NCBI GenBank assembly: GCA_031769625.1
Contig: JAUIMM010000088.1
Coordinates: 4,541,501-4,605,500, forward strand
DNA: 64,000 bases
Reading direction: 5' to 3'
From: Taudactylus pleione
Taxonomy: Eukaryota > Chordata > Amphibia > Anura > Myobatrachidae
Part shown: piece after piece, positions 54,903-64,000 of the stretch
Layout: every line of letters starts with the position of its first letter
Position numbering within the stretch: position 1 is the stretch's first letter
The notes under the pieces: generated by a model
What the model was told of the DNA's origin: nothing
Database searches by the model: none
The model's input: the letters and a program-made list of their open reading frames with translations, nothing else
Program-made: the position numbers and the translations under genes

Positions 54903-55736
54903 GGCCCTCATTCAGAGTCGGACGTAAGCGACCGCTTGGTCGTACGCCTAACGACCGCAAAACTGAAAAAGGAAGCGATCGCACGGCTGGTCGGTCGTAA
55001 CCAAAGTGACGCCCATACGTGAACAATGCACCTCGTCTAGCTAGCGAGTGATAGCAGCTAGCGATCGAGTCAATCGCTGTCAGTCGCTGTATGTTAATTT
55101 TCTTCTGATGGTTGCGGCCGCTTGTGTTGTGTGCAAATTACTCCAAAAATTACCAAAAAAACGCATAGAATAAGCCATCCCCCTGAAATATATTTATTCT
55201 TATTATTTGCTAATGCAAACGCAGCTGAATCAATTACATGCCAATTAGCAGTGCTATTAGCTACAACAAACGATTATTAGCTGCTTGTATTGTGTGGCTC
55301 AAAATAGAAACATCACTCCGAACATCAGTAACATTCGATAGTATCGATTGTACTCTGGGGCTTGAGAGAGCACGTACCTAACCTTAAGCTGTACGATCAG
55401 CCAGGACTCGAACCTGCTCGCAGAGTGACGTTTTACTACTTCCGGCCTTCTATGTCGGTCGTAGCAGGTCATTTATGTATGCCCCTAAAACGCCCTGAAA
55501 ACGGTGAGGAACGCCTGCATTTTCAGACCACCACCCCCGTCACCACCCACAAACGTCCTTTCATGTCAATCAACTCTTGGAAGCCACTTCCTGCTCGTAA
55601 GCCATTCGATCTACAGCATTTTGGATCGCAAGATCTCGTACGCACATGCGCACAACTAACTGTATGCATGCGTGGTTTAGAAACATCGGATGCATACGAC
55701 CGAGCAGCCGCTTACGACCGAGTCTGAATGAGGTCC
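54903..55736. mobile_element. GGGCC-family MITE, long member (copy B4)
   Basis: Ends GGCCCTCATTCAGAGTCGG and GAGTCTGAATGAGGTCC are flanked by AGA and AAA (3 bp, one mismatch). Subterminal GTCGTACG and CGGTCGTAAGC words pair. The centre (about 55130-55330) is AT-rich and absent from other copies. Confidence 0.85.
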
Positions 55737-55758
55737 AAAGTCCCTGAGAGAGTACTCC

Positions 55759-55830
55759 CAGGGCCGTAACTAGGGGCGTGCGGCCGATGCGACTGCACAG
55801 AGTGCAGGGCACCCCCCCCCACTATGCTGA
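55759..55830. mobile_element. Left end of the hAT family seen at 37694
   Basis: CAGGGCCGTAACTAGGGGCG is nearly identical to the 37694 terminus; no right end is found downstream. Confidence 0.6.
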
Positions 55831-56035
55831 CATGGTTAAGTCAACAACTATATATATTATGTTATTTATGTATCTGCATGTAGCCATGGCTAAACCATTA
55901 TGTGTCAACAAACACCGCAACATCAAGGTAAACAACAATGGTCAGATGAATTAGTGATGTGATGTCGGCTATTGATGAGACTGGTCAGGAAATGTGGTGA
56001 AAATGGAAGTGAACAATGTTATAATAAGTGTACTG

Positions 56036-56395
56036 TGGGGCTGATTCAGCATTGCACGATTATCAGGAATCTGCGTGTGCACAGGACCCGTTCTGCGAAT
56101 GTGCAGAATGGGTCCTGCGTTGTCGCTCGCAGCCCCTTCTGATTAACAGGCAGAGGCATTTAATGGGTGGTGCGGGGACGGTCAGCGTTTTCCAGGAGTG
56201 GCAAGGCCAGGGGCTGCGTCCATGGACGTAGTGTCCTGGACTCACAAGCCGGCCAGCCTGAATAAGCTGAGGCTTACTCAGATGGCCGGCGGCACCGTGC
56301 CGTCTTCCATTGCGACCGATGGTCACGATGGTGATCCCAGCTTGTGTTCTCGGTCGTGTCATACACCTCCTGCGTGCAGTTTTGCAATTCCGTCA
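56036..56395. mobile_element. GGGCC-family-like MITE fragment
   Basis: Left end GGGGCTGATTCAGCATTGC; the interior has GACCCGTTCTGC/GCAGAATGGGTC and GCCGGCCAGCCTGAATAAGC/GCTTACTCAGATGGCCGGC stems and a GACCGATGGTCACGATGGTGATC segment like family A. It ends at the target duplication of C3. Confidence 0.5.
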
Positions 56396-56405
56396 TAAGC
56401 TGAAT

Positions 56406-56760
56406 TATACTTGCCGACATTTAGCTCCCTCCTTTCGGGAGGGAGCTGAAGGTCTGTATACAGCGGGGGGCGAGGCCGGCAATGATGCTGTATTGGGGGC
56501 GGGGCCAGGGCGTGACCGCGTGATTGAGTAATTGTGGCCCCGTCCCCTCTTCACAATGCCGAGCTTAATGGCACTGCGTGATTCAGCGCCAATCACATCA
56601 CCGGCCAGCCCCGCTGTGGGAAGGGGGGGGTTCTTGGTGATGCGGTGGGGTTTCATGGGGGTGACTACGGCCAGGAGTTTTGCCTACTTTTCCAGGGAGA
56701 CGGGAGCGCCACCCGATTTTCAGGAGACTCGCGGCAATCCCGTGAGAGTAGGCATGTATG
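56406..56760. mobile_element. hAT-type MITE, CATACTTGCC family (copy C3)
   Basis: Ends TATACTTGCC and GGCATGTATG are flanked by AGCTGAAT at 56398-56405 and 56761-56768, an exact 8-bp duplication. It contains the GCTCCCTCC/GGAGGGAGC hairpin also present in C2. Confidence 0.93.
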
Positions 56761-56768
56761 AGCTGAAT

Positions 56769-57484
56769 TACCCCCTGTGTCTTTATATTTGCCACGCTGC
56801 CAACACAATTTGAGGGACTAAGCTGGAGAGTTCCGCTAACACCTATCAATTTGGTTTGAAAATGAAATGAAACTCTCACATCCCCATAGTATCCTATTCA
56901 CCAAGGCAGTGACATGTGCGTGTTTTCTTGTTACTGTATTTCCCTCAGTGATATACCCACCCTTATAACTAGGTCTATGGGTGTGGTGCAGGCTCTGTGC
57001 ATCTCCTCTGGATTGATCGTTAGGCTCTACCCAAACCCTTGTCAGGCTCCAACACACTCACACTGCCAACAGCTCACATGAGGCCAAATGGCCTGCCAGT
57101 CGCCGCTGATATCAGACAGAATACACTTATTTACAGACTGTCACAGCGCAGGTTAATTATGGGAAAACATTTTTTTCAAGGGATCTCCATAAACTTGTAG
57201 TCAGCTGGAAAATGATGTAATAAAATGTCCAATAGTGATCTAGATTTATGAGTCAGCCCATTAGCTGTTTTATATACAACTAATTGTGTTGTAACTTCCA
57301 TACCGTTGCAGGCACATTTATAGATATGAGTTAGCTGATCTTTGGATGTAAGGTTACATGGAGTGCACATCATGGGGCTGGTGCAGAGATAATAGTACAA
57401 TAAGACGTGTGCATGGGAAATGTGTATACTATATTCGCTTATATGCTGAGCTGTTCGTATATAGAAATGCAATCACTTCCTGGG
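56769..57484. other. Intergenic, nothing recognised
   Basis: A 98-codon minus-strand frame (57176-57472) shows no recognised motif. Confidence 0.35.
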
Positions 57485-57919
57485 CCTAATATAGAGGTGC
57501 GCGCAGATGCAGCTGCATCTTTTCCCGATGCCACGTCTTTATGCCAACGCTGTGCCCGATTCCGTTTAAGCTGAGACACCCATTTGCAGTGGCGCTAATC
57601 TGTCTTGGTGCGACAAACCATCGGACACGCCAAAGAAACTTGCACCAGCCCTATGGCAGGTGCAATCTCTCCGTCTGACCATGGCGCCCTGTACCAGCGC
57701 TACTGCATTTGTAGACACAGTTGCTGTCAGCAACACACCCGAGTCTGGCTAGCCACCCTCGTTACCTTCCAGGAATGGCCTTTGCAATCCACAGCTCTTG
57801 CGTCCCAATTCGTTCTGCATCTCTGTACTTTAACCATTGGGATGCGTGTGCAGTACTTCCCAGATTGACCAACGGCGTGCATATTGCCAGTGTACGCAGT
57901 TAGCATGCACCTCTGAATC
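57485..57919. mobile_element. GGGCC-family-like MITE, right end cut by C4
   Basis: Left GGGCCTAATATAGAGGTGCG and right CGCACCTCTGAATCA-type ends are inverted (the right reads GCACCTCTGAATCA). The final bases are replaced by a CTTGCC-family end at 57920. Confidence 0.55.
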
Positions 57920-58145
57920 AAGCTTGCCTACCCTCCCGATTTGGACGGGAGCCTCTTGAATACCAGGTGCCACTCCCGACCCACCGGAAAGGCAGGCAAG
58001 CCTCCTGGCTGCCGCCTGCCCCCCTGGACTACCACTAGAAACCCCGGCAGCGGGGGGCCCAGTGACACGATTCGCGATGAATCGCGTCTTCGTGGCTCCG
58101 CCCCCTGCTTCAGAATGCTTTTATTTTCGGCATTGTGCGCTACCA
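57920..58145. mobile_element. hAT-type MITE, CATACTTGCC family, left part only (C4)
   Basis: CTTGCCTACCCTCCCG and the GGAAAGGCAGGCAAGCCTCC, CTACCACTAGAAACCCC words match copy C2 (40741-40900). The right part is missing. Confidence 0.7.
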
Positions 58146-58308
58146 TGTGTAGTCAGCAATGTTGTGTGAATGGCCGTGCTGCACGGCCAATCACACGATC
58201 TCACATGCGGTGCAGTGCAAATTATTAAAGGATGGAACAAGTGATCATTCCGTCGTTAATTGAACTTCTAGGGGTAAATATTACTAAAATGAGAGTTTTT
58301 AGAAGTGT

Positions 58309-58735
58309 GTTTCGGCTGCCATTTCACACTGTGCTGGCAGTTGTGCTGTATCCATCCACTCCAGTGGCTGCTGTGCTGTGTCTATCCACTCCAGTGGCTG
58401 CTGTGCTGTGTCCATCCACTCCAGTGGGTGCTGTGCTGTGTCCATCCACTCCAGTGGCTGCTGTGCTGTGTCCATCCACTCCAATGGCTGCTGTGCGAAT
58501 TTTAGATGCTATTTAAGTCCCCGCAGCGATGTTTCGGCTGCCATTTCACACTGTGCTGGCAGTTGTGCTGTGTCCATCCACTCCAGTGGCTGCTGTGCTG
58601 TGTCTATCCACTCCAGTGGCTGCTGTGCTGTGTCTATCCACTCCAGTGGCTGCTGTGCTGTGTCTATCCACTCCAGTGGCTGCTGTGCTGTGTCTATCCT
58701 CTCCAGTGGTTGCTGACGTATCTGTCCAAAGTCCA
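58309..58735. repeat. 30-bp minisatellite in two blocks
   Basis: Units of exactly 30 bp (TGCTGTGCTGTGTCTATCCA plus CTCCAGTGGC) repeat about six times, then a TTTCGGCTGCCATTTCACAC leader recurs (58312 and 58530) followed by six more units. The block was therefore duplicated as a whole. Diverged units continue to about 58950. Confidence 0.95.
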
Positions 58736-59009
58736 TCCACCCCAATGCTGATGATGTATCATTCCAGTGTCCATCCACTCCAGTACTGCTGAGCTGATGT
58801 ATCTGTCAAGTGTCCATTTAATCCAGTGCTGCTGACGTATCTGTCCAGTTTCCGTCCACTCCAGTGCTGCTGGGATGACATATTTCTCCAGGGTCCATCC
58901 ACTGAAATGCTGCTGACGTTTCTGTCCAGTGTCCATCCTCTCCAGTGCTGCTGACATTTGCGAAAAGTTTTTTTTTTAAAAGTTCCAATTTGTTTTTTTG
59001 TACAACTTG

Positions 59010-59112
59010 TTGTTTGTGCTGTACCCCACTGTGTTCACATAATATCACATAATATATAAGTACTGTGACTCTGCAGGCTGTACCCCACAGTGTCCACATA
59101 AGTACTTGTTAT
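59010..59112. repeat. Outlying units of the 42-bp minisatellite
   Basis: GTACTGTGACTCTGCAGGCT and GTACCCCACTGTGTTCACAT match the array at 60225-60800. Confidence 0.85.
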
Positions 59113-59159
59113 GTGAGGTAGGGATGATTACCTAGGAGCCTAATCCAGCACAGTCTTGA

Positions 59160-59570
59160 AGGCAGGAATGTAAATAGTCCCGGAGTTGTATGACAGCCTT
59201 GAGGGCTGGTAATAGGCTAGATGCAGCCGTTGGGCCGAGGTGCAGCCTTTGGGCTGAGTAGTTTTAGCTGGATGCGGCCATTGGGCCATGATGCGGCCTT
59301 TGGGCTGTGTAGCAGCCTTGAGGGCTGGTAGTCTTAGATGGATGCGGCCTTTGGGCCGTGATGCAGCCTTTAGGCTGAGATGCAGCCCTTATGCTATGTA
59401 GCAGCCTTGAGGCCTGGTGATCTTGCCAGGATACGGCCTGTGGGCCGTGATGCAGCCGTTAGGCCGTGTAGCAACCTTGAGGGCTGGTGATCTTGGCAGG
59501 ATGCGGCCTTTGGGCCGTGATGCAGCCTTTAGGCTGTGTAGCAGCTTTGAGGGCTGGTGATCTTGGCAGG
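59160..59570. repeat. Tandem array of small palindromes (GGCCTTTGGGCC type)
   Basis: Units near 70 bp combine GATGCGGCCTTTGGGCCGTG, GATGCAGCCTTTAGGCTGTG and TAGCAGCCTTGAGGGCTGGT. Each subunit is itself a hairpin. Confidence 0.92.
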
Positions 59571-59830
59571 ATGACGCTGGGGTGCGCTAAGTGCCGCCGG
59601 GATGACAGTGGCGGTGGTACACAACTTTGCCCATTCGGACGCTGAGGTGCGCCAAGTGCCTCCGGGATGACACTGGCGGCAGTACACAGAACAGCGTACC
59701 CTGGGTACTGGGATTTGCGCACTTCGGACGCTGAAGTGCGGCCTATGTCGCCGGGTTGACAATGGTGCTGGTACACTAGGTAGCGTACCCTAGATGCTGG
59801 AATGCACGCCGTGCCGCCAAGATGACACAA
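59571..59830. repeat. GCCGCCGGGATGACA tandem repeat
   Basis: About three units of 70-90 bp containing GACGCTGAGGTGCGCCAAGT, CCGGGATGACACTGGCGG and GGTACAC. Confidence 0.8.
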
Positions 59831-60224
59831 GCGGCAACAGCAGATGATATGCAGACTGGGCCACCTGGATGGATCAAATGGTAGTGAGGAAACACAGCAG
59901 GATTGGACTTTGGAACTTAGACAGATCAACAGGAGACTAGATGCCACATGAACACAATAAACGCTATCACCGACATGGAGTGACAGGCTGGCTGGATTTT
60001 AACAGAAACAGGGTCAACCAGAGCAAGCCTCCCTAATGACAGATTATTGTTCAGCTGGGCTGTGCACAGACAGGAGAATCAATCAGAGTGCACCTGATAC
60101 TGCACACAGACAGGCAGTAATTAGTGCAGAGCCTCAGTAGTAATTAAGGCTAGAACTGCAAACAATATGCTGCAATCACAGATCCAAACAGGAGGAAGGA
60201 GGAGACTTCAGCGAACGCTTTACT

Positions 60225-60805
60225 GTGACTTCGCAGGCTGTACCCCACTGTGGTCACATAAGTACTGTGAGTCTGTGGCTCTGCAGGCTGCAACCCACTA
60301 TGTTCACATAAGTACTGTGACTCCGCAGGCTGCATCACAGTGTGTTCACATAAGTACTGTGACTCCGCAGGCTGCATCACACTGTGTTCACATAAGTACT
60401 GTGAGTCTGTGGCTCTGTAGGCTGCAACCCACTATGTTCACATAAGTACTGTGACTCCGCAGGCTGCATCACAGTGTGTTCACATAAGTACTGTGACTCC
60501 GCAGGCTGCATCACAGTGTGTTCACATAAGTACTGTGACTCCGCAGGCTGCATCACACTGTGTTCACATAAGTACTGTGAGTCTGTGGCTCTGTAGGCTG
60601 CAACCCACTATGTTCACATAAGTACTGTGACTCCGCAGGCTGCATCACAGTGTGTTCACATAAGTACTGTGACTCCGCAGGCTGCATCACACTGTGTTCA
60701 CATAAGTACTGTGGCTCCACAGGCCATACCTCACTGTGTTCACATAAGTACGGTGACTCAGCAGGCCGTACCCCACTGTGTTCAGTGTTCACAAAAGTAC
60801 TGTAG
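60225..60805. repeat. 42-bp minisatellite with higher-order pattern
   Basis: About 13 units of TACTGTGACTCCGCAGGCTG plus CATCACAGTGTGTTCACATAAG. A longer variant with GAGTCTGTGGCTCTGTAGGC recurs every three to four units, so multi-unit blocks were duplicated. Confidence 0.95.
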
Positions 60806-61044
60806 AGGGTTTAAGTTAGGGCATCTGAAATAAAAAAATCTATATTTTACAGTGGTAAAGAAAAAAACACCTCTAACAAAGAGAACATTTTGTGAAAAAA
60901 AAACATTACATTTTCAACATGCCATTCACCACACGCAGTGGCAAGAAAAGGCTCAGGCCTTGGCCTTTATTTATGAGTAGTGGTTCTGCATCTGTCAGTT
61001 AGACGTCTTCTTCTGCCTCTTATGATGATGCAAGCCCTTCTCAC

Positions 61045-61230
61045 TGAGGGGTATATTTACTAAAGTTACAGTTTTTATAAATGGAGATGTTGCCCACAGC
61101 AACCAATCAGATTCTACTTAACATTTACTGTAACTAACACCTTTTAGAAGATAATAGCTAGAATGTGATTGGCTGCTATAGGCAACATCTCCACTTCTAA
61201 AAACTCTCACTTGAGTAAATATACCCTTCA
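61045..61230. mobile_element. Short MITE with GGGTATATTTACT ends
   Basis: TGAGGGGTATATTTACTAAAG and its complement CTTGAGTAAATATACCCTTCA bound a 186-bp fold-back; inner GGAGATGTTGCC and GGCAACATCTCC pair. Confidence 0.9.
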
Positions 61231-61287
61231 GAGTGTAGAAGAGGGGTCAAATAAATGAAAACTGGAAAATCTACTAAAAAAAACAAC

Positions 61288-62050
61288 TAAGGCCCCTATT
61301 TACTACAACTGAATTTCAAATGTGGATTGTAGTATGATAATTTCACCTAAATTCGCATTGTGAATTTAGCAATTATCATGAGAATGTATTAACATTGCGA
61401 GAAAGCTATATCCCTGCGAATCATCACAGCACAATTCTCAGCTAGCACTATCGACTCCCTTCTCCCCTAGCTGACACTTACCTCGGTGATCAGTGCGCTC
61501 TATCCTCAGCAAGTCTCCAGGTCTGTGAACCTGATCATCTGTGCTGTAAACTGAGATGCCGGTGTACAGCACAGCTGACCGGGGTCACAGCTGACCGGAG
61601 AAGCTCAACGATCACCAGACCCCCGGCTGCAGGTAAGTGTTTGAGGGGAGTTTTTTAAAACTATTTTTTTGTGCAGTTATCAGCTTGTGGTCTATTTAGA
61701 CCACTAAGCTGATCACAGGGGGCCAGCTCCCAACTCTGCTCTACCTGTCAGAGTGGAGCAGGAGTCCGGGAGCCGGGGGAAACCCTGCTTAACGCTATCT
61801 CCAGATAGCGTAGTTATTGCAGGGCTCCCACACAGCATTTTTTTTCACAATTCCCCCTTAGTAAATTTCAAGCAGATCACATTTCCCATTGCAAGTATGG
61901 GAAATGCGATCTGCTTGCTAAACAAATGAGAATTAAAGGGCTTGGAGTCATTTTTCATGACAACTGCTCCAAAAGCCCTTTAATACATTTAATTTAAACT
62001 AAAATAATGTGAAAATTGTAATAAAAAAGATTGATAAACAGAGCCCTTAG
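61288..62050. mobile_element. Long MITE with GGGCCCTATTTACTA-type ends
   Basis: CTAAGGCCCCTATTTACTAC is matched at the right by TTGATAAACAGAGCCCTTAG. Long inner arms around 61370-61990 (GGGAAATGCGATCTGC and others) give fold-back potential. Confidence 0.6.
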
Positions 62051-62189
62051 GCAGTAGAACAAACTGTGTGTTCAGAAACGTCACAAATTCCTGAGAGTCT
62101 AAGTGAGTCCACGAGTGCAATGTGTGTGCCTGACCTTTCTGTACTCCTTCCTCCATTTTTGCACCCTCAAGAAGTTGCTGACCTAGACA

Positions 62190-62552
62190 TGGAGGATGCT
62201 ACGGTGTAAGTGCTACAGGATGAGGGGGATATTTGTGTAGCTGATGCAGGTGCTAATGAGAATGTTGTTGATGAGGATGTTGTTTTTGTAAGTGAGGCAC
62301 CACCGGAAGCAGTTCTTGCCCGTGATAGGAAGAAGGTCACTGTCATGCTTAGGCATAAGATGAAAAAAATCCACCTCTTCTGTGTGGAATTATTTCTACC
62401 CAAATCCGGACAATTGTCTTGCCGTCTGTAGTGTTTGTAAAGCCACATTAAGTAGAGGTAGGGACTTTAACCATCTAAGAACCTCCTCCCTGTTACGTCA
62501 TTTGCAGCGCATGCATGAAATTTTTTTGGAAAAATCGGAAACCTTATACTAA
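62190..62552 (+). pseudogene. BED zinc-finger transposase remnant (hAT-like)
   Basis: An acidic N-terminal frame (62210-62431) precedes a frameshift near 62365. In the next frame, 62382-62552 encodes a complete BED finger: VWNYFYPNPDN, then C-x2-C in AVCSVCKATLSRG, then SSLLRHLQRMHE giving H-x4-H; a TAA follows at 62550. BED fingers bind DNA in hAT transposases and in host ZBED proteins. No dimerisation domain follows, and sequence after 62560 is degraded. Confidence 0.8.
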
Positions 62553-62759
62553 AAAAGTAACAACAAGCAGTCCAGTGTCAACTAGCTCCCTTCTCTCTGC
62601 TAGATCCAAGCACCTTCAATCTTCACCACCAACTCCTTCGCTGCAGCCTTTGGCCTACAGTATATTGGTGAAAAGAAGTGAAAACAATATTGTGAGCTGT
62701 GAGGTGGTCAAACTTGGACAAAAACAAGCCCAAATTATGTGATTTTAGCTGTTTTTATT

Positions 62760-62865
62760 ATTTAAAAAAAAAAAAAAAAGATCCAAAATTAAAACACATG
62801 AGGGTGATTTTGCTGAACCAAAACCAAAACACGAAAGTTATCCAGATCCAAAACCAAACACGGTG
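62760..62865. other. A-tract and CCAAAACCAAAACACG-rich stretch
   Basis: An A-run (62763-62779) then repeated CCAAAACCAAA words that resemble anuran hAT-associated repeats; assignment from memory only. Confidence 0.35.
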
Positions 62866-64000
62866 TCAGGTCGCGGCCTAGGGTCGGCCGTTACTCAGCT
62901 CAGCGCCGACTTCCCCTGATCTGTAGAGCGGTCAGACGCCAGGTGCATCAGCGAGTGACGCACTGAGAATTATACCTGGGGTCTGCTAGGACATTCATGT
63001 GCTTGCTGGGTGATGTGGTTTCTGCGGTTACCATCATGGATGCAGCCATGACAGTCTGTTTTCACCTAACCCTTTACCCAATGGTAGCATTGGTTGCTGT
63101 CAGCTGACAGTGTCCTTCAATGGACTGCTACCTTAGGGTATATATACCGGGCTCTGGACAACAGGAAGTTGCCTGTACAACATTATTTCCAGTGTAAACT
63201 TGTTGCAGCATTCCAGATTTCAAGCTCCATTCCTTCCAGTGACCTGTTCCTAGTGTTTTCCACGGTGTGTGTACTCAGAATGTCTTCTGAGTACAATCTG
63301 TTAGAGTCATATTCTGTGCTAAGCTCTGTGGCTGAATCCTCAGCATGTGTACTTAGGGCCTGTTTCAGAGGTGCTCGCTGTTTGCGAGCGTTCGCTCTGA
63401 ATAAGGGCATTTATTTTTTTTATTTAAGTTTCGGCCTCCAGGCCGCTCGCAAAGCTGTGGTAGACCACCCACGATTATCGCGACCATCGGGCTCACATCG
63501 AGACCCTGCCGGAGGGTCTCGCCTCCCGCAAGCCAGAGTGGACTTCCTGCTCTAATAGAGCAGGAAGTCCACTACAGACATCACGAGTGATGTCAGTAGG
63601 ACCGCCCACAAACAGCAGGCATTACTAAAGGAATGCCTGCGTTTGTGCAGCCACCCCCCCTCCCCATCTACAAAACGGGGCGAGCTGTCAATCAACATCA
63701 ACAGCCGCCCCGTCTTGTAGTGAGCTCTGGAGCAACTGAGCTGCCATCGCTCGCTGGGGTTCGCGCATGCGTACGCCAGAGGTGGCGCATGTGCTATGGG
63801 GGAAAATCGACTCGCTTGCGAGCAATGCGTGCTCGCGAGCGGGTCTGAATCAGGCCCTTAGTACCATCTCGTAATACCAGTCTCCTGTGTCAGTGCTGCT
63901 GCTGAAGCCACAGTGTGCGTACTTAGTACATCATCCAAGTACCAGTTCATAATACCTATCTCCAGTGCCAGTTCTATGTCTGAAGCCACAGTGTGCGTAC
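62866..64000 (+). repeat. Probable LTR of another retrotransposon, runs off the window
   Basis: The stretch begins TGTCAGGTCGCGG, has a TATA box (TATATATA at about 63137) followed by a leader-like region, and after the inserted MITE A6 contains repeated GAAGCCACAGTGTGCGTACT units at 63904 and 63970. I infer an LTR; the end and any coding region lie outside the window. Confidence 0.45.
63356..63857. mobile_element. GGGCC-family MITE, subfamily A (copy A6)
   Basis: Ends GGGCCTGTTTCAGAG and GGTCTGAATCAGGCCC are flanked by TTA at 63353-63355 and 63858-63860, an exact 3-bp duplication. The hairpin order matches copy A1: GAGACCCTGCCGGAGGGTCTC, GGACTTCCTGCTCT/AGAGCAGGAAGTCC, GACATCACGAGTGATGTC, AGGCATT/AATGCCT, GGGGCGAGCTGT and GCGCATGCG. 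Confidence 0.94.

Noticed and set aside
58378..58716. Cysteine-rich repeat protein (SIHSSGCCAV units)
   Set aside because: This is the translation of the 30-bp minisatellite; every frame of it is open and no start or splice context is seen.
60225..60805. CRISPR-like array
   Set aside because: There are no unique spacers; the whole unit repeats, so it is a minisatellite.
1..64000. tRNA, rRNA or snRNA genes
   Set aside because: I looked for tRNA A/B boxes, 5S-like and snRNA-like motifs by eye and saw none that hold up; a tRNAscan or Infernal run would be needed to exclude decayed copies.

Overview
The window reads as nuclear DNA of a vertebrate, most likely an anuran amphibian. The only host gene is the 3' end of LIMA1 (EPLIN) on the + strand (1-723), with a long 3' UTR and a poly(A) signal at 2834-2839. 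Everything downstream is intergenic DNA built from layered transposable elements. The mixture (DIRS with inverted ends, Tc1-like transposons, Penelope-like elements, a CR1/L2-type LINE, a class I-like endogenous retrovirus, many MITEs) fits a frog genome. The species cannot be named from sequence alone.

Layout. 1-2860 LIMA1 end and UTR. 2860-13160: sparse DNA with a hAT-type MITE (3192-3600), a 594-bp GGGCC-family MITE (4642-5235), a full-length decayed Tc1-like element with both terminal repeats (7293-8861) and a LINE remnant (10480-12140). 13160-18812: a DIRS-type tyrosine-recombinase retrotransposon with inverted ends and the internal complementary region. 18813-23885: small MITEs, a hAT MITE with a perfect 8-bp target duplication (21778-22056) and a second Tc1-like relic. 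About 24186-32290: an endogenous retrovirus lacking its 5' LTR, broken by frameshifts, by a MITE plus deletion in pol, and by loss of most of env. 33330-35520: a Penelope-like element (minus strand) split by two MITEs. 35650-43350: nested MITEs, two nested hAT elements (37694-39762 and 37720-39461), a LINE fragment and two further GGGCC MITEs. 44260-48000: AT microsatellites, near-perfect fold-backs, a second Penelope-like element and a solo LTR of the retrovirus family. 48500-60800: mainly minisatellites and MITE fragments. 61045-64000: MITEs, a BED zinc-finger transposase relic and the start of another LTR.

No gene system spans the window. The most distinctive structure is a MITE family (six copies, family A) whose interior is a fixed series of eight or nine short hairpins. 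The order is kept between diverged copies, and some stems differ by paired substitutions. Other clear signals are target-site duplications that date nested insertions, hammerhead-like Penelope tails, a DIRS internal complementary region and an unusual cysteine spacing in the retroviral TM remnant. Coordinates of decayed elements are approximate unless a target duplication is given. Superfamily names rest on my recognition of motifs, not on a database search.
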